Position numbers and translations under genes: made by a program. From DATKWF01 sp035529715 (lineage in GTDB: Bacteria; Chloroflexota; Dehalococcoidia; Dehalococcoidales; RBG-16-60-22): a stretch of 29,199 nucleotides of DNA. Below, in pieces: positions 1 through 8,368 of the stretch (its first letter is position 1; the number at the start of each line of letters is the position of its first letter). The stretch spans positions 1 through 29,199 of the forward strand of contig DATKWF010000057.1 in the NCBI GenBank assembly GCA_035529715.1, in the 5' to 3' direction. A model generated the notes under the pieces. The model was given only the letters and a program-made list of their open reading frames with translations. It ran no database searches and had not been told where the DNA came from.

Positions 1-558
1 GAATTACCGGTAGTTCTGGATATGGCTACCAGCGTGGCAGCTCTGGGGAAGATTCTGCTGGCTGCCCAGAAGGGAGAACCTATCCCCGCCGGATGGGCGG
101 TCAGCCCGGATGGGGAAGTAACCACCGATGCTGCCAAGGCGCTAAATGGCGCCCTTCTCCCCTTTGGTGGACCCAAGGGCTCGGCTATCTCCTTATTAAT
201 TGATGTGGTGGCAGGATTACTGACCGGTGCCGCCTTCGGCACCCATGTTGGGGACCTGTACAAAAACATGGAGCGCCCACAGAACGTGGGGCAGATGATG
301 GGGGCAATAAACATCAGTTGTTTCAGCGATGGGAATGAATTTAAAAACCGGATGGACACGATGATTCGGGAACTAAAGTCGGTGCCGCCGGCTAAAGGCG
401 TAAGCGAGGTACTCCTGCCTGGAGAAATTGAAGCACGCACCCACCAGCGGCGGGAGGCTGAAGGCATTCCTCTCAACCCGACTATGATAGCTGAGCTATA
501 CCAGCTCGGAGAGGAATACGGCGTTCCCTGGATTGGTTCTCCACCCGCTTCTCGCTAA
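1..558 (+). CDS. Ldh2-family malate/lactate dehydrogenase, C-terminal part (5' truncated)
   Basis: This is the C-terminal ~185 residues of an NAD(P)-dependent 2-hydroxyacid oxidoreductase of the Ldh2/MDH2 family (malate, lactate, ureidoglycolate or sulfolactate dehydrogenases). The reading frame is open from base 1, so the window cuts the gene. Seen directly: the family motif LDMATS followed by a helix, a PFGGPKGS glycine-rich segment leading into a hydrophobic helix, and a terminal segment resembling the family's 'LPGE' and 'GIPL' blocks. These enzymes are cytoplasmic and reduce or oxidise a 2-oxo/2-hydroxy acid pair. The catalytic His and nucleotide-contacting N-terminal half lie outside the window, so substrate cannot be predicted. 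It converges on the RACo-like gene with only ~20 bases between the stops; no terminator hairpin is evident. Confidence 0.88.
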   Translation, partial: ELPVVLDMATSVAALGKILLAAQKGEPIPAGWAVSPDGEVTTDAAKALNGALLPFGGPKGSAISLLIDVVAGLLTGAAFGTHVGDLYKNMERPQNVGQMMGAINISCFSDGNEFKNRMDTMIRELKSVPPAKGVSEVLLPGEIEARTHQRREAEGIPLNPTMIAELYQLGEEYGVPWIGSPPASR

Positions 559-579
559 GGAAACTAATAAGCTAGCCTT

Positions 580-2406
580 TCAAGCCCCCAGTTCCAGGCA
601 TCGTAGGAAAGTTTCTTCAAAGTCGGGCCTGCCTGACAGCTCAACATGGTACACACTTTCAGAAATCTCATCCGCCCGGCGTCTCTCCTCCAGATTTATC
701 AAGGCTCTCAAAGCCCCATCCATAGCCCCATTGCCAATAAAGTGAATTTTCTCCAGGGGAAATTGCGGAAGCAGACCCAGCATGACCGCCTTCTCACGAT
801 TGATATAATTGCCAAACACTCCTGACAAAAGGACTTCCTGGATGTCAGTAGTTTTGATATTAGCCTCTTTCACCAGCAGCTCAATGCCTGCCCGGATTGC
901 CCCCTTCGCCAGCTGAAGCTCCCTGACATCCTGCTGGGTGAGAGTGATTTCCGTTTCTTTGTCCTTGAAGATTACGAATTCCCTCCCCTCCCCCTGAACC
1001 CTGACCCTTTGCGCCAGCCCGGCCGCCAGAGAAGAATCTGTCTCTGATGACAGGAGCATTCGCCCTTTCCGGTCAATGACGCCCGCACGAAACAGCTCAG
1101 CCACCAGTTCCATCAGCCCGGACCCGCAGATACCCCGGGGCATGGAACTCCCAATCACGGCGTAACTAAAAGACGGGGTTGCCTGGAATGAACTGATAGC
1201 CCCTTTAATAGCCCGCATCCCGAACTTTATTCGCCCACCCTCAAATGCCGGACCGGCGGCAGTCGAAGCAGTCAGTATTTTATCTCTGGTAGCCAGCATA
1301 ACCTCGCCATTGGTGCCAATGTCAACCGCCAGCTTGGGCACGGACGTTTGATACAATCTGGCTGCCAGTATCACGGCAACCGTATCAGCACCAACAAAGC
1401 TGGCAATAGCTGGCAAAATATGCACCCTTCCCCGCGGGTGAATCTGCAGTCCCAGTTCCCCGGCCGGGATACTCAGTGACTGATTTAACACTCCCACATA
1501 TGGAGCCAGGGCAATGTGAAGAGCGTCCAACCCGAGCAACGAGTGCAGCATGGTGGTATTGCCCACCACCGTGGCTTCAAATATGCGTTCCCTTTCTCTC
1601 CCGGCAAGCCGACACACCCGGAGCAAGAGCCGATTCAGCCCCTTGATAAGCTCCTTCTGTAGCTCTTCCCTTTTTTCATGGCTATCACGTGTATACACTA
1701 TCCGTGAAATAACATCAGCGCCGAAGGCAATCTGGGGATTCAGTTCAGCATCAATGGCAACTACTTTCCCCGTTTCCAGGTCAACCAGCCCGGCAGCCAG
1801 GGTGGTGGTCCCGATATCCAGAGCTAACCCCAGCACCCCCTCTGCCGATTCAGGCGGGTCAAGCGCGGTGACTGTATCCCCAACCATAACCGCCTCACCC
1901 TTAAAATTCCACTCGCGGAGCCGCTCCGAAATCTCGCGCAGCAGCGGTAGTTCGGCTTCTACCGGGGCAGGTTCTGAAATATCTAAATACTCAGCCAGAC
2001 GGTCCCAGTCAGCCCGCTGGTCGCCTATTACCGGTTCACTGAGTTCAAAATGCCTCCGGTGTGCATTCGGTTGCACGGATATTTCTTCACCTAACAGGCT
2101 AAAACTTGCCTTCGCCCGGGATACTTCCATCTCCGGCAGGCAAACTTCACCCGCTTCCTCCACGGTTGTCTGACAGGCAAGACGCCAGCCATTGTGCAAT
2201 TCCTCAGCCGAAAGTTTCTCTTCTTCCAGCTCGGTGAACTTCTGGCTAATCCCTGAAACCTGAACTTTGCATTTCAAACACGTTCCCTGTCCACCACAGG
2301 GTGAGTCAAGAGCAATCCCGGCTTCAATCAGGGACGTCCTGAGGTTTGCCCCTGCCTTCAATTCCAAATCTCTACCTGTGGGGAGTACCCGAATCCTTAC
2401 CTTCAT
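580..2406 (-). CDS. RACo-like corrinoid-protein reductive activator: 2Fe-2S ferredoxin plus ASKHA (DUF4445) domain
   Basis: The 608-residue protein begins with a plant-type [2Fe-2S] ferredoxin domain (Cys37, Cys43, Cys46 and a distal Cys78 in the usual CxxxxxCxxC...C spacing). A linker leads to a large ASKHA ATPase region starting at the phosphate-binding DIGTTT at residues 197-202, with a second VDIGTNGE motif further on. This is the layout of RACo and related proteins, which use ATP to drive one-electron reduction of inactive Co(II) corrinoid proteins in methyl transfer. No corrinoid protein or methyltransferase lies beside it, so its partner must be elsewhere. The ATG at 2406 has no convincing Shine-Dalgarno site; a promoter-like pair lies immediately upstream, suggesting a very short leader. 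Family assignment is firm; the partner corrinoid protein is unknown. Confidence 0.9.
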   Translation of the reverse strand: MKVRIRVLPTGRDLELKAGANLRTSLIEAGIALDSPCGGQGTCLKCKVQVSGISQKFTELEEEKLSAEELHNGWRLACQTTVEEAGEVCLPEMEVSRAKASFSLLGEEISVQPNAHRRHFELSEPVIGDQRADWDRLAEYLDISEPAPVEAELPLLREISERLREWNFKGEAVMVGDTVTALDPPESAEGVLGLALDIGTTTLAAGLVDLETGKVVAIDAELNPQIAFGADVISRIVYTRDSHEKREELQKELIKGLNRLLLRVCRLAGRERERIFEATVVGNTTMLHSLLGLDALHIALAPYVGVLNQSLSIPAGELGLQIHPRGRVHILPAIASFVGADTVAVILAARLYQTSVPKLAVDIGTNGEVMLATRDKILTASTAAGPAFEGGRIKFGMRAIKGAISSFQATPSFSYAVIGSSMPRGICGSGLMELVAELFRAGVIDRKGRMLLSSETDSSLAAGLAQRVRVQGEGREFVIFKDKETEITLTQQDVRELQLAKGAIRAGIELLVKEANIKTTDIQEVLLSGVFGNYINREKAVMLGLLPQFPLEKIHFIGNGAMDGALRALINLEERRRADEISESVYHVELSGRPDFEETFLRCLELGA

Positions 2407-2415
2407 CGCTAAAGG

Positions 2416-2444
2416 ATTTTATCAGTTCCTCTATTGACTTTCAA
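2416..2444 (-). promoter_or_regulatory. Candidate sigma-70-type promoter of the RACo-like gene
   Basis: Read on the minus strand, TTGAAA and TAAAAT are separated by exactly 17 bases. The -10 box ends only 9 bases before the ATG at 2406, which would place the transcription start 2-4 bases before the start codon. This agrees with the absence of a Shine-Dalgarno sequence. Prediction from sequence only. Confidence 0.5.
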
Positions 2445-2676
2445 TAAATGCGAAAAACCATGCAAGTTTTTAGCAGACGCGTCAAACTTAACCTGTAACC
2501 AGTTTTATTCTGTTATATTTCCTCCAATACAGTTGACCAAGCAGGATGTCTTTGCGATAAGTAATGCAGAATCCAATATTCAAGGACAAGTAAATTTCTG
2601 CGGAAGTTGTAGGAGGTTTTTTCACCAGCCCACACGAATATATTATTAATATTTAAAATTCTCTACGCACTTATCC

Positions 2677-2705
2677 TTTACCTGCCAATTATAATGCTAT
2701 ATAAT
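2677..2705 (+). promoter_or_regulatory. Candidate promoter of the betaine ABC ATPase gene
   Basis: A perfect TATAAT at 2700-2705 is preceded at 17 bases by TTTACC, a four-of-six match to the -35 consensus. A second TATAAT lies at 2690-2695. The predicted start falls at about 2712, on top of the AGTTCACCC box. Confidence 0.5.
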
Positions 2706-2732
2706 TACTATAGTTCACCCTGAATTCTGCTC

Positions 2733-2748
2733 GGCCCCAACCGGGGCC
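2733..2748 (+). other. GC-rich hairpin in the 5' leader, just before the ribosome site
   Basis: A perfect 6-bp inverted repeat GGCCCC / GGGGCC with a 4-base AACC loop sits in otherwise AT-rich DNA. It ends two bases before the AGGAG ribosome site (2751-2755) of the ABC ATPase. It could modulate translation or mRNA stability; there is no U-tract, so it is not a simple terminator. Confidence 0.45.
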
Positions 2749-2763
2749 AGAGGAGCAAAAATC

Positions 2764-4026
2764 ATGGACGAAGAAGAAACCCCCAAGATAAAAATCTCCT
2801 GTAAAGATTTGTGGAAAGTCTTTGGTCCCGACCCGGAACACGCCATTAAATTAGTAAAGAAAGGCATGACTAAAGAAAAAGTTCTGGAGCGGACCGGACA
2901 TGTGATAGCCGTAAAAGACGCCAGTCTTGATGTATACGAGGGGGAAATATTTGTCGTTATGGGACTGTCCGGGAGCGGCAAGTCCACTCTCGCTCGCTGC
3001 CTTAATCGACTCATTGAACCCACCAGGGGACAAATATTAATTGATGAAGTTAACATTGGCGCCATGAATGCCGCCGAACTAAGGCAACTGCGAAGACACA
3101 AGATGTCCATGGTTTTCCAGACTTTTGCCCTGTTTCCTCACCGCTCAGTAATTGATAACGCCGCCTACGGGCTGGAAATACAGGGAGTGGGTAAAGCCGA
3201 GCGCCATAAAAAAGCGCAGGAGGTGCTCAAGCTTGTGGGACTTAAGGGCTGGGAGAACAGCTATATCCACGAACTCAGCGGCGGTATGCAGCAGCGGGTC
3301 GGGCTGGCAAGGGCATTCGCTGTTGACCCTGAGATACTACTCATGGACGAACCATTCAGCGCACTTGACCCTCTCATTCGCCGGCAGTTACAGGATGAAT
3401 TCCTCAACCTGATGGCAGAGGTGCAGAAAACCATCGTATTTATCACACATGACCTTAATGAAGCTCTTAAATTAGGCTCCCGCATTGCTATTATGAAAGA
3501 TGGTGAGATAGTCCAGCTCGGCACTCCGGAAGAAATAGTATCTGTACCTGCTGATGATTACGTGACCGAGTTTGTCCGTGATGTGCCAAAAGCTAAAGTG
3601 GTCCCGGTAAAAAACGTCATGAGAGAGCCAGAAGTCACCTTATACAGCTGGCAGGGACCCAAGGTAGCTCTACATGATATGAGAGCAAGCGGCACCCAGT
3701 ATGCCTTTATCATGGACCCCGGAAGACGGCTAAGAGGACTTATCACCGCTGATGAAGCCAAACAGGCAATTAAAGATGGCGTTACCAGATTAAGCAAGGC
3801 GGCTATAAAGGATTCCATTCAGATTGGAGGCGACCAACTGCTAGAAGATTTGATACCACTGTCAGCTAGCACCACGGATCCGGTAGCAGTAGTTGATGAA
3901 AACGGAAGACTAATCGGTGAAGTACGACACACTGATGTTTTGCTCGGTATAGCCGGCGAGGAGAGCAGCAGTGACGAGGAGAGTAGCAAGGAAGACGATA
4001 GCAACAACACAGAAAAGCAATCCTGA
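2764..4026 (+). CDS. proV: Glycine betaine/proline-type ABC transporter ATP-binding protein (ProV/OpuAA family)
   Basis: This is the ATPase subunit of a quaternary-amine (glycine betaine/proline/choline) importer; it works at the inner face of the membrane. In its 420 residues: an N-terminal helix region typical of ProV (residues 20-45), Walker A GLSGSGKST (67-75), a Q-loop around residue 119, signature LSGGMQQR (171-178), Walker B ILLMDEP (191-197) and H-loop His229. A C-terminal region (about 275-395) matches the tandem CBS region that senses ionic strength in this family. The final ~25 residues are almost all Ser, Asp, Glu, Lys and Asn. The ribosome site AGGAG lies 8 bases before the ATG. 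The permease (ProW/OpuAB) and binding protein do not follow; the next gene is unrelated, so this ATPase is an orphan here or the operon was rearranged. Confidence 0.93.
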   Translation: MDEEETPKIKISCKDLWKVFGPDPEHAIKLVKKGMTKEKVLERTGHVIAVKDASLDVYEGEIFVVMGLSGSGKSTLARCLNRLIEPTRGQILIDEVNIGAMNAAELRQLRRHKMSMVFQTFALFPHRSVIDNAAYGLEIQGVGKAERHKKAQEVLKLVGLKGWENSYIHELSGGMQQRVGLARAFAVDPEILLMDEPFSALDPLIRRQLQDEFLNLMAEVQKTIVFITHDLNEALKLGSRIAIMKDGEIVQLGTPEEIVSVPADDYVTEFVRDVPKAKVVPVKNVMREPEVTLYSWQGPKVALHDMRASGTQYAFIMDPGRRLRGLITADEAKQAIKDGVTRLSKAAIKDSIQIGGDQLLEDLIPLSASTTDPVAVVDENGRLIGEVRHTDVLLGIAGEESSSDEESSKEDDSNNTEKQS

Positions 4027-4169
4027 CCACTCGCGTCTTATGTTGCCAGACTTTCTAAGGTTCGCCTCATCTCTGAAAAGAACGCCCTCACCAATCCCAC
4101 ACCGCTGGATTGAGTAACGCTATTCGCTCACCTACAGGCAGTAACAATCTGGAAGCAGCTAATATCAGC

Positions 4170-4204
4170 TTCACAAAGATACTCGTTTCTGTTAAAATTA
4201 TAAT
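4170..4204 (+). promoter_or_regulatory. Candidate promoter of the dehydratase activase gene, giving a very short leader
   Basis: TTCACA (4170-4175) and TAAAAT (4193-4198) are spaced by 17 bases, and an overlapping perfect TATAAT lies at 4199-4204. The ATG at 4212 follows by 13 or 7 bases, so the mRNA would have a leader of roughly 0-7 bases. No Shine-Dalgarno sequence is present. Confidence 0.45.
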
Positions 4205-4211
4205 CACCAAA

Positions 4212-7200
4212 ATGAATTACTCTCTTGGAGTGGACATCGGCTCGGTCAACGCCAAGCTGTCACTAATTGATGAGAATGGCGGCTCCATTTGGTCTGACAC
4301 TGAAAAGATAACTGCCAATCCCAAGACAGCAGTTAACTCACTTATTGCCAGACTGGCCGAGAAGTCTAACCTGGAACAGATTGTCAGTGCCGGCGTATCT
4401 GGCTCCGGCAAGGCCGTAATCCCGAAGGAGCTCAACTGGGCAGAGCACAGCAGTTCGCTGGCGATAGCTTCAGGACTTCTTCACCATCATCCTGGTGCCA
4501 GAACTATCCTGCAAATCGGCGGGCAGAGCTCTCTTGTCATCGGACTTGAAGACGGGTTGAAAAAGCCGTGGAAGGTAGTCTCAAACCCCCTCTGTGCTGC
4601 CGGCACGGGAAGATTCCTCGAGCAACAGGCCTACCGACTCGGTATCAGCATGGAGGATTTTGCCAGCCTGGCGCTGCAGTGTCAGGATAGCCCGCCAAGG
4701 ATAGCCGCCAGGTGCAGCGTCTTCGCCAAGAGCGACCTCATTCACCTTCAGCAGAAAGGCGCCCCCATTGAGGCAATGCTTTACGCACTCTGTGAGAGCA
4801 TTGCCCGTATGGTTGCCTCCCTCAAGAAGGGAACTTTTGAGGAACCGGTCTATCTTGTCGGCGGCGTCGCCGCCAATAGCGCCATAGTCAGGTCTCTCAA
4901 TGAGGTACTCTCGGCAAGAAATGGACACCAGGTAGAGATAATCGTTCCGGAAAATTATCTGTACATCGAGTCGCTGGGGTCAGCTTTACTTGCCAAGGGA
5001 AAGAGTTCACGAGTGGTTAAGCTACCGGAAGCAGATGCCCGTCAAAGTTATTTTGAAATGCCCAGGCTGGAGAGAGTCACGGTGCCGGGGAACGGAACCA
5101 GGCAAAGGATAGACATATCATGCACCGGTTACCTCGGAGTTGATGTTGGTTCCACCAGCACCAAGGCGGTGATAATCGATGAGTCCGGCACCAATATTTT
5201 GGCCAAGAACTACCTGATGACCGCAGGCAGACCCATTGATGCCGTCAAGCAAGTCTTTGCCAACCTGCTCCGGGATGGTGCCGATAAAGTCACAATAGCC
5301 GGTGCCGGCGTTACCGGTTCCGGCAGGTACCTGGTCGGCAGCTTCATCGGGTCGGACCTGATAAAGAACGAGATTACGGCGCAGACCAGAGCCGCCGCTG
5401 ATATAGACCCCGAAGCGGATATCATTGAAATCGGGGGGCAGGACTCCAAGCTGGTTATCAAGAGGAACGGCGTCGTCGTCGACTACCAGATGAACAAGGC
5501 ATGTGCCGCCGGAACGGGAAGTTTTATTGATGAACTGGCAGAAATGCTCGGCGTCTCGGTGACCAACGGAGATTTCGCCAACCTGGCATTTGCCACACCC
5601 CATACCATTGACCTGGGCACGAGGTGCGCTGCTTTCATGGGGCAGGCAGTGGCTGCAGCCCAGCAGGAAGGCGTGCCGCTGGAGATTATCACCGCCAGCC
5701 TCGCCAATTCCATAGCCAAGAATTACCTGTCCAAGGTCGTGGGTTCCAGAAAACTGGGCAGCAAGGTTATCCTCACCGGGGCGGTATTCTATAACGAAGC
5801 CGTGGTCTCCGCCTTTAATCAGCAGCTCGCAGGGAAAACCCTGACCGTGGCCGAGCACCGGGAAGTCAGTGGCGCCATCGGTGCCGCTCTCCTGGCGAAA
5901 GAGGAGATGTCCGGCCAGAGGTCCAATTTCAAGGGATTCCGGAAGATTGTTGACAGCGAGTGCACCCTTTCTACTTTCACCTGCAAGGGGTGCGACAACA
6001 ACTGCACTATCACCCGGATGCAGATGCCCGATGAGAAACCTACCTACTACGGCAGCCGGTGCGACCGCTATGACAGTACGGTTAGTCAAGCCAGGCAGGA
6101 AACCTTCTTTGACGAACGGGAAAAACTGCTCCTTCGGGAATATAAAGAGGGTTCGGGTACTGTACCTTCAGTGGGTATTCCCAGGGCACTCCTGGTGTAT
6201 GACTACGCCCCACTGCTTATCGGTTTCCTTAACGCCCTCGGGGTTAGAGTTATCCCTACCAGCCAGACTTCAAAGGAAATCATGGAGCAGGCAACCGAGC
6301 TAAGCTACACTGACAGCTGTTTCCCCCTCAAGCTTCTCCACGGGCATGTCGCCGCATTAAATAACGTTGATTACATCCTCTACCCCTGCGCCATCCGACT
6401 GGGCGCAAAAGACGGGGAGGAGAACCAGAAATACGCCTGTCCCCTGATTCAGGCTTCCCCATTCATAGTCCGCCAGGTTCTTGACCTCGACAGCCGCCTG
6501 CTGACTCCCATCATTGACTTCAGTCAGGGTAATACTGATGCGATAAACAATCTTGCCGATGCTGCGGTGAAGATGGGATTCAGCAAAGGGAAAGGCAGAC
6601 AGGCGGCTCTTGCCGGCATTAAAGCCCAGCAGAGATTTGAGTCAGACCGCACAGCTCTTGGCAGTAGACTGCTAAAACAGCTTCATGAAAGTAACCAGCT
6701 GGGTGTGGTTCTCTTTGCCCGCTCATACATGTCGCAGGATGCCGGGGCAAACCTCGGCATCGCGGAAAAGCTTGCCCAGCTCGGTGTGGTGCCGATACCA
6801 CTTGACTTTCTGCCGCTGGCTTCAGTAGAGCCGAAGAAGTACTCAGACCGCCCTTACTGGTTATATGAGAGTAAATTCATCGCCGGTGCGGAAATAACCG
6901 CATCTGACCAGCAACTATATGGGCTGGCACTGACCAACTTCGGCTGCGGCCCAAACTCGTTTATGCTCAAAATTCTGGAAGATATCGTGGGTGGCAAACC
7001 TCTGGGACAGCTGGAAATAGATGAACATGCCGCCGAAGCTGGTATAGTTACCCGACTTGAGGCATTTGTTGATACCATTAAAGGCTACGCCAGTTCCGCT
7101 AAACAGCCTGAAGCCCGGCACAAAAACATATACCGCGGAACCACCGTCCATATCAAATCAAATAAGACCCTTCTTATACCCAGGATGGCACCCTTTGTAG

Positions 7201-8351
7201 AAGTCGTCAGTGCGGCAATGGAAGCCTATGGGGCCAGAACCCTGGTACTCCCTGAGCCGGATGAGCGTAACCTTCTCTACAGTAACGAGGTAACCTCAGG
7301 CACGGAATGCCTGCCCTACCGCGTAACCCTCGGCAGCTTTATGAGGTTCTGTTATGAAAACGGTGATGACCTGAAAAACTACGAGGGGTTTATGAGTGGC
7401 TCGTACGGTCCCTGTCGCCTTGGCAAGTACGCAATAGAACAAATCAGGATACTTAAAGATATCGGCTTTGACCTGCCGATACTAACCACCGTGTCCAACA
7501 ATGCCTATCGCGACTTGGATCTTGGCAATGATTTTGAGCGCCTCGCCTGGAAGGGCATAGTTGCCATAGATTACCTGCAAAAGCTCCTCTGGCGCACCCG
7601 CCCCTATGAAAAAGAGAAGGGCTTGGCGGACACACTATTTGATGAATACTCGGCTAAGATTGCTAATCGTATCCGCAAAAAAGAAAAATTCAGTGACATC
7701 CTGCAACAGGCAACTGCTGAATTCAGGTCCATAACCGGCCCTGCCCTGCCCAGAAGGCCGCTGGTCGGCATTAATGGCGAAATTTTCCTGCGCTCCAACC
7801 AGTTCAGTAATAAAAACCTGGTGAAAGTATGTGAAGACGCCGGTCTTGAAGTCGTCGTTTCCTCAGTGGGAGAATGGTTCAAATACACCTCTTATCGGAA
7901 CTTTGAGGATGCCATCAACGACCGGAAGCTCAGGAAAGCAGTGAGGAGCTACATAAAGAAACGCGTCCAGGAGCATGATGAGCATTCAGTTGCCCGCCAC
8001 TTCCGGGACATGCTGGATAGCAGAGAGCCCGCAACGGCAAAAATACTGGCAAAGTCAAGCTGCTTTATTTCCCCCAGATGTGGTAGTGAGGCAGTCCTAA
8101 GTATCGGCAGCGGCATCGAATGGATGGAGAACCCTGAGTTTGCTGGTGTGATATCGGTAATGCCCCACGGCTGTATGCCTGGCGGTATAGTGGCGGCAAT
8201 GGCAGAAAAGTTCAGCACCACTTACCAGAAGCCCTGGATTAGCCTTACCTATGATGGCTTCCTGGAGAGCAATAATCTCGCCAGAATCGATAATTTTGCT
8301 GAAATTCTTAAGTTATGCCGCCAGACAAAAACTAAGGAAGGTATTACATAG
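4212..8351 (+). CDS. Acyl-CoA dehydratase activase-related protein with two ASKHA domains (BcrA/BadF/HgdC type)
   Basis: At 1379 residues this is the large form of the 2-hydroxyacyl-CoA dehydratase/benzoyl-CoA reductase activase family. Two ASKHA ATPase domains stand in tandem: the first from GVDIGS (residue 6), the second from GVDVGST (residue 309). Each carries the two cysteines expected to bridge a [4Fe-4S] cluster between subunits (Cys128/Cys168 and Cys431/Cys472, in CAAGTG and RC motifs). After about residue 590 comes a Cys-rich motif CKGCDNNC and then the long DUF2229/HgdB-like region, ending with another Cys-containing block. Known members couple ATP hydrolysis to low-potential electron injection. 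The partner dehydratase is not in the window. I chose ATG 4212 over the in-frame TTG at 4110 because the domain starts three residues later and nothing upstream looks conserved. Confidence 0.88.
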   Translation: MNYSLGVDIGSVNAKLSLIDENGGSIWSDTEKITANPKTAVNSLIARLAEKSNLEQIVSAGVSGSGKAVIPKELNWAEHSSSLAIASGLLHHHPGARTILQIGGQSSLVIGLEDGLKKPWKVVSNPLCAAGTGRFLEQQAYRLGISMEDFASLALQCQDSPPRIAARCSVFAKSDLIHLQQKGAPIEAMLYALCESIARMVASLKKGTFEEPVYLVGGVAANSAIVRSLNEVLSARNGHQVEIIVPENYLYIESLGSALLAKGKSSRVVKLPEADARQSYFEMPRLERVTVPGNGTRQRIDISCTGYLGVDVGSTSTKAVIIDESGTNILAKNYLMTAGRPIDAVKQVFANLLRDGADKVTIAGAGVTGSGRYLVGSFIGSDLIKNEITAQTRAAADIDPEADIIEIGGQDSKLVIKRNGVVVDYQMNKACAAGTGSFIDELAEMLGVSVTNGDFANLAFATPHTIDLGTRCAAFMGQAVAAAQQEGVPLEIITASLANSIAKNYLSKVVGSRKLGSKVILTGAVFYNEAVVSAFNQQLAGKTLTVAEHREVSGAIGAALLAKEEMSGQRSNFKGFRKIVDSECTLSTFTCKGCDNNCTITRMQMPDEKPTYYGSRCDRYDSTVSQARQETFFDEREKLLLREYKEGSGTVPSVGIPRALLVYDYAPLLIGFLNALGVRVIPTSQTSKEIMEQATELSYTDSCFPLKLLHGHVAALNNVDYILYPCAIRLGAKDGEENQKYACPLIQASPFIVRQVLDLDSRLLTPIIDFSQGNTDAINNLADAAVKMGFSKGKGRQAALAGIKAQQRFESDRTALGSRLLKQLHESNQLGVVLFARSYMSQDAGANLGIAEKLAQLGVVPIPLDFLPLASVEPKKYSDRPYWLYESKFIAGAEITASDQQLYGLALTNFGCGPNSFMLKILEDIVGGKPLGQLEIDEHAAEAGIVTRLEAFVDTIKGYASSAKQPEARHKNIYRGTTVHIKSNKTLLIPRMAPFVEVVSAAMEAYGARTLVLPEPDERNLLYSNEVTSGTECLPYRVTLGSFMRFCYENGDDLKNYEGFMSGSYGPCRLGKYAIEQIRILKDIGFDLPILTTVSNNAYRDLDLGNDFERLAWKGIVAIDYLQKLLWRTRPYEKEKGLADTLFDEYSAKIANRIRKKEKFSDILQQATAEFRSITGPALPRRPLVGINGEIFLRSNQFSNKNLVKVCEDAGLEVVVSSVGEWFKYTSYRNFEDAINDRKLRKAVRSYIKKRVQEHDEHSVARHFRDMLDSREPATAKILAKSSCFISPRCGSEAVLSIGSGIEWMENPEFAGVISVMPHGCMPGGIVAAMAEKFSTTYQKPWISLTYDGFLESNNLARIDNFAEILKLCRQTKTKEGIT

Positions 8352-8368
8352 CTGTTGGCGGGCACATT

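Larger units (their letters stand above)
2407..2763. other. AT-rich divergent intergenic region
   Basis: This 357-base spacer separates the divergent RACo-like and ABC-ATPase genes. It holds a promoter candidate for each side, an AGTTCACCC box (2712-2720) and a GC-rich hairpin (2733-2748) next to the downstream ribosome site. A 71-codon open frame on the plus strand inside it (2434-2649) has no ribosome site and no recognisable protein character, so I do not call it. Confidence 0.6.

Noticed and set aside
2434..2649. 71-codon open frame in the RACo / proV spacer
   Set aside because: It has no ribosome site, no recognisable motif, and sits in AT-rich promoter DNA.
4110..4211. N-terminal extension of the activase from TTG 4110
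   Set aside because: The extra 34 residues are not domain-like and overlap the promoter candidate; homologous proteins start right at the ASKHA strand.
5118..6089. Long 323-codon open frame on the minus strand inside the activase gene
   Set aside because: It is fully antisense to conserved ASKHA domains, has no ribosome site and a low-complexity shadow composition, so it is a frame shadow.
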